Shown: positions 9,176 through 17,813 of the stretch, in pieces
Position numbering within the stretch: position 1 is the stretch's first letter
Layout of the letters: the number at the start of each line of letters is the position of its first letter
Origin: Paenibacillus sonchi
Lineage (GTDB): Bacteria > Bacillota > Bacilli > Paenibacillales > Paenibacillaceae
DNA length: 64,000 nt
NCBI RefSeq assembly: GCF_016772475.1
Contig: NZ_CP068595.1
Location: 4,278,001 to 4,342,000 of the forward strand
Reading direction: 5' to 3'
Translations under genes and position numbers: made by a program
Notes under the pieces: generated by a model
The model's database searches: none
What the model saw: the letters and a program-made list of their open reading frames with translations, nothing else
Told to the model about the DNA's origin: nothing

Positions 9176-9240
9176 TGTTATGTTTTAACGTAACGGTCTG
9201 CCGTTTTAACTTGCTTAGGTTAACCTCAATATAGTTTGCC

Positions 9241-9356
9241 TATGAGCAATAGAGTATGAGCTATAGAGTATGAACAGTAAAGTATGAACAGTAAAGTATG
9301 AGCAATGAGCAATGGGAGTATGAGCAATAAAATAGGAACAATTAGGAGCAATAGAG
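9241..9356 (+). repeat. Degenerate 14-bp tandem repeat in the GH94 leader
   Basis: About eight imperfect copies of TATGAGCAATAGAG / TATGAACAGTAAAG run from 9241 to the ribosome site of the GH94 gene. Stops occur in all frames, so this is untranslated leader. No G+C stem is seen. Confidence 0.75.
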
Positions 9357-9368
9357 AGGATGAATACA

Positions 9369-12103
9369 ATGAATCAGTCGAAAACAGGATGGGTTTTTAC
9401 CGGAAGCAACGGGGATTTCCGTCTTAAGCAGCCTGAACGGAGCAGTTTTTTATATTTTCCTCTGGTCAATGAGGGGGGATGATGTCTTCTGTCAGTCCGA
9501 AGCTTCATGGTCAAGTCACTTCAGGCCATAATACATTTCTTACTCCGCCCTTATCTGTGGAAGATCTGCATAACTCCCGGGCTTCCCGCAACTTCTGGGT
9601 GTATGTGGACGGCAAAGGGGCCTGGTCGGCAGCAGGGAACTCCGCCCGGCAAAATGCCGGTATGTATGGTGAAGAGGCTGACGATTCAGAACTGGAGGCG
9701 GGTTTGCTGTGGCACCGTGTCACCCGTGAGAGCCGGGAGTTTGGCATCAAGGCGGAAATCACCAGTTTTGTACCCGCAGGAAACGATAAGGTAGAGCTTA
9801 TGAAGGTTGTGCTTACCAATATCTCTGCTGAGGAATTGACTGTGACGCCTACGGCAGCGGTTCCGCTCTATGCGCGTTCAGCGGATGATCTGCGGGACCA
9901 CCGGCATGTCACCTCGCTGCTGAACCGGATTTATACCTCTGCGCATGGGGTTGAAGTGCAGCCGGCGCTTTCCTTCGATGAGCGCGGACACCGGGTAAAT
10001 CACACCTCATATGGTGTGTTTGGGGCCGCAGAAGGCGGCGGACAGCCAACCGGTTTCTTTCCGGTACAGGAGGAATTCATTGGTGAAGGCGGAAGTCTGG
10101 ATTGGCCGGAAGCGGTGGTTTTGAACCGGGAACCGCAAACCGGCGCAGGCGGCGGTGTACATAGGGAAGGTTATGAGGCGCTTGGCGGACTGCGGTTTGC
10201 TTCAGCAGCTTTGCAGCCGGGCCACAGCATTTCATATGTGCTTGTGCTGGCGATCGGCGATGAAAGAATCGATGTTGCTGCGCTGATGGACAAATACGGC
10301 TCTGCCAGAGCTTTTGACGCCATGCTCCGGGAGAATAAATCGTTCTGGGCCGACAAGGTGAACACAGTGGAATTTCATACCAATAATCCGGTAGCGGACC
10401 AATGGATGAAATGGGTCACCTTGCAGCCGGTGCTGCGCAGACTGTATGGCAATTCCTTTTTACCGTACCATGACTACGGCCGTGGCGGCCGCGGCTGGCG
10501 GGATCTCTGGCAGGACTGCCTGGCGCTGCTGATCATGGAACCGGGAGATGTGCGCAGTCTGCTGCTGAATAACTATGCCGGGGTCCGAATCGACGGCAGC
10601 AATGCGACGATTATCGGCCAGCAGCCGGGCGAGTTCATCGCCGACCGCAACAATATTCCGCGCGTATGGATGGACCACGGGGCGTGGCCGTTCCTCACCA
10701 CCATGCTGTATCTGGACCAGAGCGGGGATCTGGACTTTCTGCTTGAGCAGCAGAGCTACTTCCGGGATTCCTTTATGGCCCGCTGCCGGGAGCGGGACGC
10801 TTCCTGGGATGCGTCCGCAGGCAGCACTCTGCAATCTGCGAACGGAGAGTCTTATACGGGAACCATTCTGGAGCATATTCTGCTGCAAAACCTTGTTCCG
10901 TTCTTCAACGTAGGGGAACACAACAATATTCTGCTGGAAGGCGCGGACTGGAATGACGGTCTGGATATGGCGGCACAGCGTGGTGAAAGTGTCACCTTCA
11001 CCTCCTTCTATGCCAGCAATCTGCTGGACCTTTCCCGGCTGCTGCGCACGCTGAAAGAGCGCAAAGGGCTTGAAACGCTGGAACTGGCGGAAGAAATGAC
11101 GCTGCTGCTGGATTCATTACATGATGCCGTGGATTATGAGTCCGTAGCCGCCAAGCGGGGACTGCTGGACCGTTATTATGCTGCTGCACCGAACAAGGTA
11201 AGCGGCGTCCGTTCGGAGCTTGCGCTGGACAGGATAGCGGATGATCTGGCCCGGAAGGCCGAGTGGATTGTTGACCATCTGCGCCGGAACGAGTGGATAC
11301 AGAGCAATCAGGGAGACGGCTGGTTCAACGGCTATTACAATAATGACGGGGAACGTGTGGAAGGAGAAGCCGGCGGCAGCATCCGGATGACGCTGACAGG
11401 CCAGGTGTTTCCGCTCCTCGGCCATGCTGCCGCTCCTGAGCAGATTCCGCAGATCATCGCAGCGGTGGAGCGCAATCTGTATGATGAGAAAATCGGGTAC
11501 CGGCTGAATTCGGATTTTGGCGGCATCCAGCAGAATTTGGGCCGCGCGTTCGGGTTTGCCTTTGGACATAAAGAGAATGGGGCTATGTTCAGCCATATGA
11601 CCGTGATGTACGGAAATGCGCTGTATAAGCGCGGTTATGTAAAAGAAGGGCGCAAGGTGCTGGATTCACTGTACAGCCTGAGCGTAAATTTCGAGCTCAG
11701 CCGGATGTATCCCGGCATTCCGGAGTACATTAATGAGCAAGGCAGAGGCATGTATACGTATCTGACTGGCTCTGCGAGCTGGCTGCTGCTGACCATGGTT
11801 ACCGAAGTATTCGGGGTCAAAGGAAAGCTCGGCGATCTCTTGCTTCAGCCTAAGCTGATGAAAGACCAGTTTGACCAGGACGGGAAAGCATCGATACGGA
11901 CCATTTTTGCGGAGCGCGGGCTGGACGTTGTCTACACCGCTGCAAGCGGCGCTGAGTACGGAGACTACCAGATCCATTCCGTTACGCTGAACGGCGCTGA
12001 GGTGACGCTTCAGCGCGTCTCAGAGGGTGTTCTGATTCCCCGCAGCGTGCTGGCCGCCTTGCCGGAAGAAGGGTTCCATCTCCTGCAGGTGGTGCTGGCA
12101 TAA
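9369..12103 (+). CDS. GH94 glycoside phosphorylase (apparent frameshift at 9473-9478)
   Basis: A cellobiose-phosphorylase-superfamily enzyme that would split a beta-glucoside with phosphate to give alpha-glucose-1-phosphate; the substrate is not determined. The frame opens at 9369 behind AGAGAGGA and reads 37 residues (GWVFTGSNGDFRL, SFLYFPLVNEGG). It then stops because a run of six G is one base short. With seven G it continues into MMSSVSPKLHG and HNSRASRNFWVYV, where GH94 proteins are conserved, giving about 911 residues. The catalytic Asp lies in GADWNDGLDMA (about residue 530 of the joined protein). The C-terminal (alpha/alpha)6 barrel is complete. Re-initiation at the ATG of 9479 would lose conserved N-terminal sequence. 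There is no signal peptide, so it is cytoplasmic. Confidence 0.88.
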
Positions 12104-12123
12104 CAGCTGAAATATCATGAGAG

Positions 12124-12165
12124 GAGCGCCAGCTTCACCGCATCTGCGGCGGCGGGCGCTTTTTC
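12124..12165 (+). terminator. Terminator after the GH94 gene
   Basis: GAGCGCC and GGGCGCT enclose a smaller CCGCATCTGCGG stem and are followed by TTTTT. Confidence 0.7.
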
Positions 12166-12257
12166 ACAGGTAAAGAGGCACTTGAAACCATCGTCATGAT
12201 ATGAGATGCTTTCCGGCAGAATCAATGGTTTAATAAGTGAGGGTTTAATAAATACTG

Positions 12258-12477
12258 CTATATAAAGTGAACCTGAAAAACTAACAAAAGGGAAAAGGGA
12301 TGGAGGGGAAGTTTGGATACTTACGGAGCGAAAGTGTCCGCCTTTGTCTGCGGATTTCCACCGCGAACAGCGGTACAAATCAAGAAATCTGCAGATGGGC
12401 AGCGGCCGGAAGTCCAAACATTCTCCGTAGTCCCGACGAAGTCCCTAATGTAAATATCTTAAGTTCACTCTATATAG
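12258..12477 (+). repeat. MITE-like palindromic element, full copy
   Basis: The ends are inverted copies of each other: CTATATAAAGTGAAC at 12258-12272 and GTTCACTCTATATAG at 12463-12477 (14 of 15 positions pair). The interior is an imperfect palindrome centred near CCGCGAACAGCGG. A related copy lies at 44735-44905 in the opposite orientation, and a right-half copy at 30905-30977. It encodes no protein. It fills the gap in front of the mutarotase-like gene and ends 22 bp before its start codon. Confidence 0.7.
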
Positions 12478-12499
12478 ATATGGAAAGGAAGGATTGAAG

Positions 12500-13384
12500 A
12501 TGGCTTACAGTCTCTCAAACGGCATACTCCAGGCAGATATAGCGGATGTCGGAGAGTACAGCGGTACCCGTTTTGACTGGACCGGATTTATTACAGGGGT
12601 GACTTTGCTTGAGGGAAGGCATACATTCTGTGTGCCGGAAAGCCTGGTTCCAGGTCATGGCAGCGGGGGGATGGGGCTGTGCAATGAGTTCGGCATTTCC
12701 CGGGCAATTGGCTATGAGGAAGCAGCGGCCGGGGAGTGGTTCCCAAAGCTGGGAGTTGGGCTGCTTCAGAAGGTAAGCGATGAGCCCTATGACTTTTTCG
12801 GAAACTATCCGCTTATTCCATTCAAAATTGAAGAGGAGCGCAGTGCACAGTCGGTCACCTATACGGTTCAGCCGATGGAGTGCCGCGGCTACAGCATACG
12901 GTTGACTAAAAAGATCACGTTGCTCGGAGACCGGCTGAATATTTCCTACGCGCTGGAGAACATGGGCGACAAGCCGCTGCATACGGAAGAATACATTCAT
13001 AACTTTGTGGGGATTAACGGTGCAAGCGTCGGCCCGGACTATGAACTGGGAATCCCGGCCGGACTAAGAGTGGAAGACCCCGAATCGTCCTATACAGCGG
13101 ATCTGCTGGCGGTATCCGGCAATTCCCTTACATGGAAGGCGGAGCCTGAGCGGCCGTTTTACTGCAAGCTGGGCGTCTGGGATAAAATGGATGACAGAAG
13201 CTTTTGGGAGCTGCGGCATAAGCCAAGCGGAGCCGGTGTGAGGGAGAGCGGGGATTTTGCCGCAGAGCGGATGGCGCTGTGGGGAGAAAAACATGTAATT
13301 TCTCCCGAGGTTTTTGTGAACATCAGTATTTTACCGCGTCACAGCAAGCATTGGAGCCGCAGCTATCAGTTTTTTACCTTGTGA
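12500..13384 (+). CDS. Aldose-epimerase-like (galactose mutarotase fold) protein
   Basis: A 294-residue protein with the alternating beta-strand pattern of the galactose mutarotase superfamily (for example TLLGDRLNISYALENMGDKPL and EEYIHNFVGINGAS). The start at 12500 follows AAGGAAGG by 7 bases. It has no signal peptide and no membrane segment. No classical aldose 1-epimerase His/Glu catalytic pair can be assigned with certainty, so it may be a sugar-binding or isomerising relative. It lies between a GH94 phosphorylase and serC, preceded by the MITE-like element, which suggests a sugar-related role without proving it. Confidence 0.7.
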   Translation: MAYSLSNGILQADIADVGEYSGTRFDWTGFITGVTLLEGRHTFCVPESLVPGHGSGGMGLCNEFGISRAIGYEEAAAGEWFPKLGVGLLQKVSDEPYDFFGNYPLIPFKIEEERSAQSVTYTVQPMECRGYSIRLTKKITLLGDRLNISYALENMGDKPLHTEEYIHNFVGINGASVGPDYELGIPAGLRVEDPESSYTADLLAVSGNSLTWKAEPERPFYCKLGVWDKMDDRSFWELRHKPSGAGVRESGDFAAERMALWGEKHVISPEVFVNISILPRHSKHWSRSYQFFTL

Positions 13385-13493
13385 AGGACTGCGATCTTAC
13401 CTCCTATGTGAATAATTATACTTGCTGGTGTGTGTGATTACTGCTATCATATCGATATCCATATTCATAGGAGAGAAAGGGTGGGGAGCAATT

Positions 13494-14582
13494 TTGAGCA
13501 AGAGAGCATACAATTTTAACGCGGGTCCGGCGGCATTGCCGCTGACAGTACTTGAACGCGCACAGGCGGAGTTTGTCGATTTCCGGGAAAGCGGAATGTC
13601 CATTATGGAGATGTCGCACCGTGGGGCAATATACGAATCCGTGCATAATGAAGCGCAGGAACGTCTGCTTTCGCTCCTCGGCAATCCGCAAGGCTACAAG
13701 GTTCTGTTCATTCAAGGCGGAGCAAGCACACAGTTCGCCATGATCCCGATGAACTTTGTCACTGAAGGCAAGGTCGGCAGCTATGTCATGACAGGAAGCT
13801 GGGCAGAGAAGGCATTTAAGGAAGCGAAGCTGGTTGGAGGCGCACATGCCGCCGCATCTTCCGAAGACAAGAAGTTCCTGGCCATTCCCGAGCTGAGCAG
13901 CATCAAGGCTGCGGACAATGCGGCATATCTGCATGTTACCTCGAACGAGACGATCGAAGGAACACAATATGCGGAGTATCCGGATGCCGGTTCCATTCCG
14001 CTGATCGCGGATATGTCCAGCGACATTCTCAGCCGTTCCTTTGATGTGAATCAATTCGGGCTGATCTATGCCGGGGCGCAGAAGAATCTGGGACCTTCCG
14101 GTGTTACTGTCGTGATTGTCAAGGAAGAGCTGATCGCCAAGTCGCCTTCCAATATTCCGACGATTCTGCGTTACGATACGCATTTGAAGAACAACTCTCT
14201 GTACAATACGCCGCCATCCTTCTCTGTATATATGGTTAACGAAGTGTTAAAATGGATTGAGGAGCAAGGCGGACTGGCCGGCATTGAAGTTAAGAACCGC
14301 GACAAAGCAGCTCTGCTGTATGATCATATCGACGGCAGCGGCGGTTTCTACCGCGGAGTTGCGGAAGCAGGCAGCCGTTCCATTATGAACGTGACCTTCC
14401 GGATGCAGTCGGAAGAGCTGGAGAAGCAATTTGTCAAAGCGGCCGAGCAGGAAGGTTTTGTGGGGCTGAAGGGCCATCGCAGTGTGGGAGGCTTGCGTGC
14501 TTCCATCTACAACGCGGTCCCTTATGAGAGCATTAAGGCGCTGTCTGATTTCATGAAGCATTTCCAGCAAACTCAAGGTTAA
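13494..14582 (+). CDS. serC: Phosphoserine aminotransferase
   Basis: A PLP-dependent class V aminotransferase that converts 3-phosphohydroxypyruvate and glutamate to O-phosphoserine in serine synthesis; it may also act in pyridoxal phosphate synthesis. The protein has 362 residues, the usual length. The family start motif YNFNAGPAALP, HRGAIYESVH, GGASTQFAM and the Schiff-base Lys197 (GAQKNLGPSG) are visible, with the C-terminal GHRSVGGLRASIYNA. The start is TTG at 13494 behind GTGGGGAG. An upstream in-frame extension would add a hydrophobic stretch foreign to the family. A strong terminator follows, so it is monocistronic. Confidence 0.96.
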   Translation: MSKRAYNFNAGPAALPLTVLERAQAEFVDFRESGMSIMEMSHRGAIYESVHNEAQERLLSLLGNPQGYKVLFIQGGASTQFAMIPMNFVTEGKVGSYVMTGSWAEKAFKEAKLVGGAHAAASSEDKKFLAIPELSSIKAADNAAYLHVTSNETIEGTQYAEYPDAGSIPLIADMSSDILSRSFDVNQFGLIYAGAQKNLGPSGVTVVIVKEELIAKSPSNIPTILRYDTHLKNNSLYNTPPSFSVYMVNEVLKWIEEQGGLAGIEVKNRDKAALLYDHIDGSGGFYRGVAEAGSRSIMNVTFRMQSEELEKQFVKAAEQEGFVGLKGHRSVGGLRASIYNAVPYESIKALSDFMKHFQQTQG

Positions 14583-14597
14583 TGAATGCAAATTTCG

Positions 14598-14627
14598 AAC
14601 CTTCCGCCTGTTGGCGGAAGGTTTTCT
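14598..14627 (+). terminator. Terminator after serC
   Basis: A perfect 11-bp stem AACCTTCCGCC/GGCGGAAGGTT with a four-base loop and a following T-rich run. Confidence 0.85.
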
Positions 14628-14714
14628 GCAATATAAGACTTTATATGCTGACCGCCATGCCTCCTACACACATCAACGGGCTGAATAGCCTGCAGAGAGG
14701 AAGTTCACTACATT

Positions 14715-15179
14715 ATGGCATTACACATTGTGCTGGTGGAACCGGAGATTCCGGCCAACACCGGCAATATCGCCCGCACCTGTGCAGCAACAGGCACCCA
14801 TCTTCATCTGGTCCGCCCGCTGGGCTTCCGTACAGACGATGCTACACTGAAGCGTGCCGGTCTGGATTATTGGCATGCCGTACACATTGAATATCATGAT
14901 TCCTTTGGGGAAGTGCTGGAGAAGTATGCGGAAGGCCGGTTCTTCTATGCAACTACGAAGGCGGACAAGCGCTATACCGATTTCGCATTCCGGGATGGGG
15001 ATTTTTTTGTTTTTGGCAAAGAAACCAAGGGCTTATCCGCTGAAATTCTCGAAGCCGGCAAAGAAACTGCTATGCGCATGCCGATGAGTGAGGCGGTTAG
15101 GTCCTTAAACTTGTCCAACTCTGCGGCAATTATTGTGTATGAAGCGCTCCGGCAGCTGAATTTCCCCCAACTATTCTAA
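14715..15179 (+). CDS. trmL: tRNA (cytidine(34)-2'-O)-methyltransferase
   Basis: A small SPOUT-class methyltransferase of 154 residues. It methylates the ribose of the wobble nucleotide in tRNA-Leu isoacceptors using S-adenosylmethionine. The three SPOUT motifs are clear: PANTGNIARTC near the N-terminus, FVFGKETKGL at about 97-106 and MPMSEAVRSLNLSNSAA near the C-terminus, which form the trefoil-knot cofactor site. The ribosome site is GAGAGGAAG 11 bases upstream. It lies between serC and an AbrB-like gene; no functional link is evident. Confidence 0.95.
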   Translation: MALHIVLVEPEIPANTGNIARTCAATGTHLHLVRPLGFRTDDATLKRAGLDYWHAVHIEYHDSFGEVLEKYAEGRFFYATTKADKRYTDFAFRDGDFFVFGKETKGLSAEILEAGKETAMRMPMSEAVRSLNLSNSAAIIVYEALRQLNFPQLF

Positions 15180-15213
15180 AAGTAAACATATTTTTTTAAT
15201 TTCTTCAGCAGGA

Positions 15214-15252
15214 TTCGACATTTAGGTAACGAAATAGAAGAATAGTGCCGAA
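15214..15252. promoter_or_regulatory. Two possible Spo0A boxes upstream of the AbrB-like gene
   Basis: TTCGACA (15214-15220) is the reverse complement of TGTCGAA, and TGCCGAA lies at 15246-15252. Both fit the 0A-box core TGNCGAA. In Bacillus subtilis Spo0A represses abrB through such boxes. The 7-base cores are short, so chance matches cannot be excluded. Confidence 0.4.
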
Positions 15253-15302
15253 ATAAGTAGTAGATACTAATTTTTTGTTGAACAGGAGAGTGTACGTTAA
15301 AT

Positions 15303-15557
15303 ATGAAACCTGCTGGCGTAGTTCGAAAAGTAGATCAGCTGGGTAGAATTGTTCTGCCTAAGTCCCTGCGTAAAAGATACCAAATGAATGAAGGTGATCC
15401 TGTAGAAATTCTGGTGCAGGGCGATCATATCATTCTTGAGCGTTACCGTCCGAAATGTGTTTTTTGCGGATCGATGGAAGGCGTAAGCGAATATAAAGAC
15501 CGTTATATTTGTGCGGATTGCCTGACTGAAATGACCCAATTGTCAAGACACGCCTAA
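15303..15557 (+). CDS. AbrB/MazE/SpoVT-family transition-state regulator
   Basis: A swapped-hairpin DNA-binding protein of 84 residues. The N-terminal half (GVVRKVDQLGRIVLPKSLR, then EGDPVEILVQGDHIILERY) matches AbrB and Abh closely. The C-terminal half differs from Bacillus AbrB: it carries two Cys-X2-Cys pairs (CVFC at about 52-55 and CADC at about 70-73), suggesting a small zinc or redox-sensitive tail. AbrB-type proteins repress post-exponential genes. The ribosome site CAGGAGAG lies 12 bases upstream. Possible Spo0A boxes sit in the promoter region. The gene appears monocistronic. Confidence 0.93.
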   Translation: MKPAGVVRKVDQLGRIVLPKSLRKRYQMNEGDPVEILVQGDHIILERYRPKCVFCGSMEGVSEYKDRYICADCLTEMTQLSRHA

Positions 15558-15576
15558 TCAGATCAGATCAGGCATT

Positions 15577-15778
15577 CCAAGAGAAAGTGCGCAAGTGGCA
15601 ATTGTACATAGGAAAGGCAACAAACCTGCGCCCTCTTGGCGGATTACCGATTCCAGACTTTTTACGAAAGTGGGCTGCAGCCAAGCGGCGACTGCTGTGC
15701 CATAGGGCGGTAACCATTCACTTAAGGGAAGAAGGATGAACAGCTATGTGAGCCTTTACATCCTTCTACTGCCCCAAA
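15577..15778 (+). ncRNA. Structured RNA candidate ending at an intrinsic terminator
   Basis: No reading frame with a start signal lies here, yet several pairings are consistent. CCAAGAG (15577-15583) pairs with CTCTTGG (15633-15639) and encloses GCGCA/TGCGC. Further on, AGGGCGGTA...GAAGGATG pairs with CATCCTTC...TACTGCCCC just before the terminator at 15779. It could be the 3' untranslated region of the AbrB-like transcript, a small RNA or a leader. No known RNA family was matched by eye. Confidence 0.35.
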
Positions 15779-15817
15779 ACAAAGAGCGCCGCACATTTGT
15801 GTGGCGCTCTTTGTTTG
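15779..15817. terminator. Bidirectional terminator
   Basis: CAAAGAGCGCCGCAC pairs perfectly with GTGTGGCGCTCTTTG. T-rich tails exist on the + strand and, weakly, on the - strand, where it would end transcription of the small membrane protein gene. Confidence 0.85.
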
Positions 15818-15853
15818 AAATATAAGGGTGGGCTTAGCAACTATCTGCGGCTT

Positions 15854-15958
15854 CTACAGGCCCTTGGTCTGGTCATCGTTGTACGCAGCGGTAAGGATAC
15901 CAGCCAGAAACAACAGGAACACAAGGGAGATAATCCAAAAGGTAAGGGAAAACGACAT
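15854..15958 (-). CDS. 34-residue single-pass membrane protein
   Basis: A short frame behind a near-perfect ribosome site (GGAGGTG, 8 bases before the ATG). The protein begins MSFSLTFWIISL, holds one membrane helix at about 5-25 and ends AAYNDDQTKGL with a charged tail. Its size and shape resemble small accessory subunits of membrane complexes, but no specific family is recognised. It ends 37 bp before the bidirectional terminator. It starts about 100 bp downstream of the phosphodiester glycosidase gene on the same strand, so it may be the third gene of that operon or an independent unit. Confidence 0.6.
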   Translation of the reverse strand: MSFSLTFWIISLVFLLFLAGILTAAYNDDQTKGL

Positions 15959-16061
15959 GCGTGCACCTCCATGAGTGACTGTATTCGTTTCCCTGATTAT
16001 ACCCCGCGGTCTTCCAAAAATAAATGAAAATGTGATTTACCGCATAGACTATACATAATGA

Positions 16062-17129
16062 TTATTTAAAAAAGAGAAAATTGGTAGGGACCTTGCGCAG
16101 ATTTCCATCTGAAGGCTTATTGATGACCCGTCCGTTGAAAATCAAAGAGGAGGACCCGCCGCCATCCAGATTGTATGCGTCAATGACGCCCATATTCGAC
16201 AGTTTGTTCTGAAGCTCTTCCAGAGTTGCCCCGGAGTTGCCATTTTCGTTATATCCGTCTGCCACCATCACCAGCAGCTGATCGTCTTTGTACTTGCCGA
16301 TCACCGTACGTGGAGCACGCTTCGGGGACAGCTGCCATTTGGCCGGGATGGGCACCTTGGCGCTGTTCTTCAGCAGGACCGGCACAAAGGTGGCTCCGAA
16401 AACCGGCTGCAGCTGGTCCAGCTGTGTCCGGCTGTAGAATTTACCGCCGATCAGCTGGCCGGAAGCGTTCAGACCAACGAAGCTGAGATCCTTGTAGGTG
16501 GATTCGAAGCCGTACAGATACTCCCCGCCGATAACGGTTGTGGAGAGCGGGTAGCGCTTGCCGGCCCTGTCGGCGAACCCGCCTGCATTGATGCCGGCAG
16601 TTGCGCCGTAGCGGTTCGCGGCCTGCAGTGTCGTTTCCGCTCCGCCTTTGCCGTCTCCAGCCAGACTCATTTTCATGGCGGCCGGGTCCTTCAATTTTAT
16701 TTTCATTGCGTAAGCTGTATAATTGCCGGGATTTAGCCGGTAGAGTTCAATGGTTATCCGGTCGCTTCTCGCGACATCGGCGGGAATGCCCAATCTGGAG
16801 CTGATCCGGCGGTTATAGATCAGTTCCGGACGCGATGCCTGGGTCTTCGCCATTTGGACCAGCGCATTCATGGCATTGGTCGTCTGATTGTACAGCTTCG
16901 CGCTGGCACTGATGGAATGGATGGTGTAAGAGGCCGCGGCCTGGGCTGTAGTAAGCGCACTCTGCAGCTCAGCTGTCTCCTTGACCGGTCCGGGCTCCGC
17001 AGCGAATTGCCCAACATCCAAATTCAGATCAAGCGGCGGCTGGTACCACCATAGGCAGAGCAGCAGGCCAAGAAACGGCGCGGTCAGCAGCATAAAAAAA
17101 CGGTTGACTCTTTTAACCGGCGTCATCAT
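16062..17129 (-). CDS. Phosphodiester glycosidase (NAGPA-domain) membrane-anchored protein
   Basis: A 355-residue protein with an N-terminal membrane anchor (about 10-28) and a short coiled region. The C-terminal NAGPA domain (about 160-355) includes INAGGF, PRTVIGKYKDD and the signature YNLDGGGSSSL. Bacterial members act outside the membrane on glycan-linked phosphodiesters and are often tied to exopolysaccharide or wall glycans; the substrate here is unknown. Its ATG overlaps the stop of the upstream gene (ATGA) and it has no strong ribosome site of its own, so translation is probably coupled. A paralogue lies at 33881-34852. Confidence 0.85.
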   Translation of the reverse strand: MMTPVKRVNRFFMLLTAPFLGLLLCLWWYQPPLDLNLDVGQFAAEPGPVKETAELQSALTTAQAAASYTIHSISASAKLYNQTTNAMNALVQMAKTQASRPELIYNRRISSRLGIPADVARSDRITIELYRLNPGNYTAYAMKIKLKDPAAMKMSLAGDGKGGAETTLQAANRYGATAGINAGGFADRAGKRYPLSTTVIGGEYLYGFESTYKDLSFVGLNASGQLIGGKFYSRTQLDQLQPVFGATFVPVLLKNSAKVPIPAKWQLSPKRAPRTVIGKYKDDQLLVMVADGYNENGNSGATLEELQNKLSNMGVIDAYNLDGGGSSSLIFNGRVINKPSDGNLRKVPTNFLFFK

Positions 17130-17533
17130 TTCAGCAGATCCATTTCTTTTTGCAGCGCTGCCAGCTGTTTGCGGACCTCGTTCAGTTGGGTGTACAGCTT
17201 GTTGCTGTTATCTGTCTTGTTGCTGGCATTATCTTTGGTAAAGGTAAGAAGTTCGTTAAAGGTGTCCACAGTGCTCTGCAATTCCTTGACTTGCTGGGAG
17301 AGGACGCCAATTCGCGACTCGTAATCGGTCTTCAAAACGGTAAGCTGCTGCTGGCTCTGGGTGCTAAGCGAGCTTAGCACTTGCTCCTTAAGATGGTTGG
17401 TGTAGCTGTACACGGCGTAAAAGCCGAGCCCGATCATCACTATCCAGAACAGTAAAAACCATTTTACGGAAGATCCGTTTCTCGCTGAAGTGCGGCGCGA
17501 GTGTACCGGTGTCGATTCCGCTAGCGGTTGCAT
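17126..17533 (-). CDS. Small membrane protein with long coiled coil
   Basis: A 135-residue protein with a basic N-terminus, one membrane segment at about 24-45 and a predicted coiled coil over most of 50-135 (repeated LKxxYESR, LSQQVKELQS and LNEVRKQLAALQKEM patterns). The ribosome site GAGGTGATATTCA precedes the ATG. It overlaps the phosphodiester glycosidase gene by four bases. The tight coupling suggests that the coiled coil positions or oligomerises the enzyme at the outer membrane face. The family is not recognised. The 280 bp upstream hold no gene. Confidence 0.8.
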   Translation of the reverse strand: MQPLAESTPVHSRRTSARNGSSVKWFLLFWIVMIGLGFYAVYSYTNHLKEQVLSSLSTQSQQQLTVLKTDYESRIGVLSQQVKELQSTVDTFNELLTFTKDNASNKTDNSNKLYTQLNEVRKQLAALQKEMDLLK

Positions 17534-17813
17534 TGAATATCACCTCAGGCAAATTTTTTTCAAGTTCTCATTCTATCAGACTTTTACGATATTCGCAAAA
17601 GTGAAAAGACTTATATCAACGTGAAAAATTAATTGCGCTCTATTTAACTACTACGATACAATTTCTATAGATTGGAAGCTCTGATGGACGTATTCAAGGG
17701 AAAAGAAGGCAAAATTGACAAGTCCTCCTGAGCCTTGCATGCGTACTGACAGGAAACGCTATGGCGCTTCCCTTTTTGGGTAAATACATAGATAGCAGGA
17801 GGTCTGGGCATTA

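Noticed and set aside
9473..9478. Phase-variable G-run switching the GH94 gene
   Set aside because: Seven other genes or positions show the same one-base shortfall in unrelated homopolymers, so sequencing error explains it better than a contingency locus.
15691..15720. T-box antiterminator-like AGGGCGGTAACC
   Set aside because: The match to the T-box sequence is imperfect, no specifier hairpin or downstream aminoacyl-tRNA or amino-acid gene is present, and the segment pairs with TACTGCCCC near the terminator instead.
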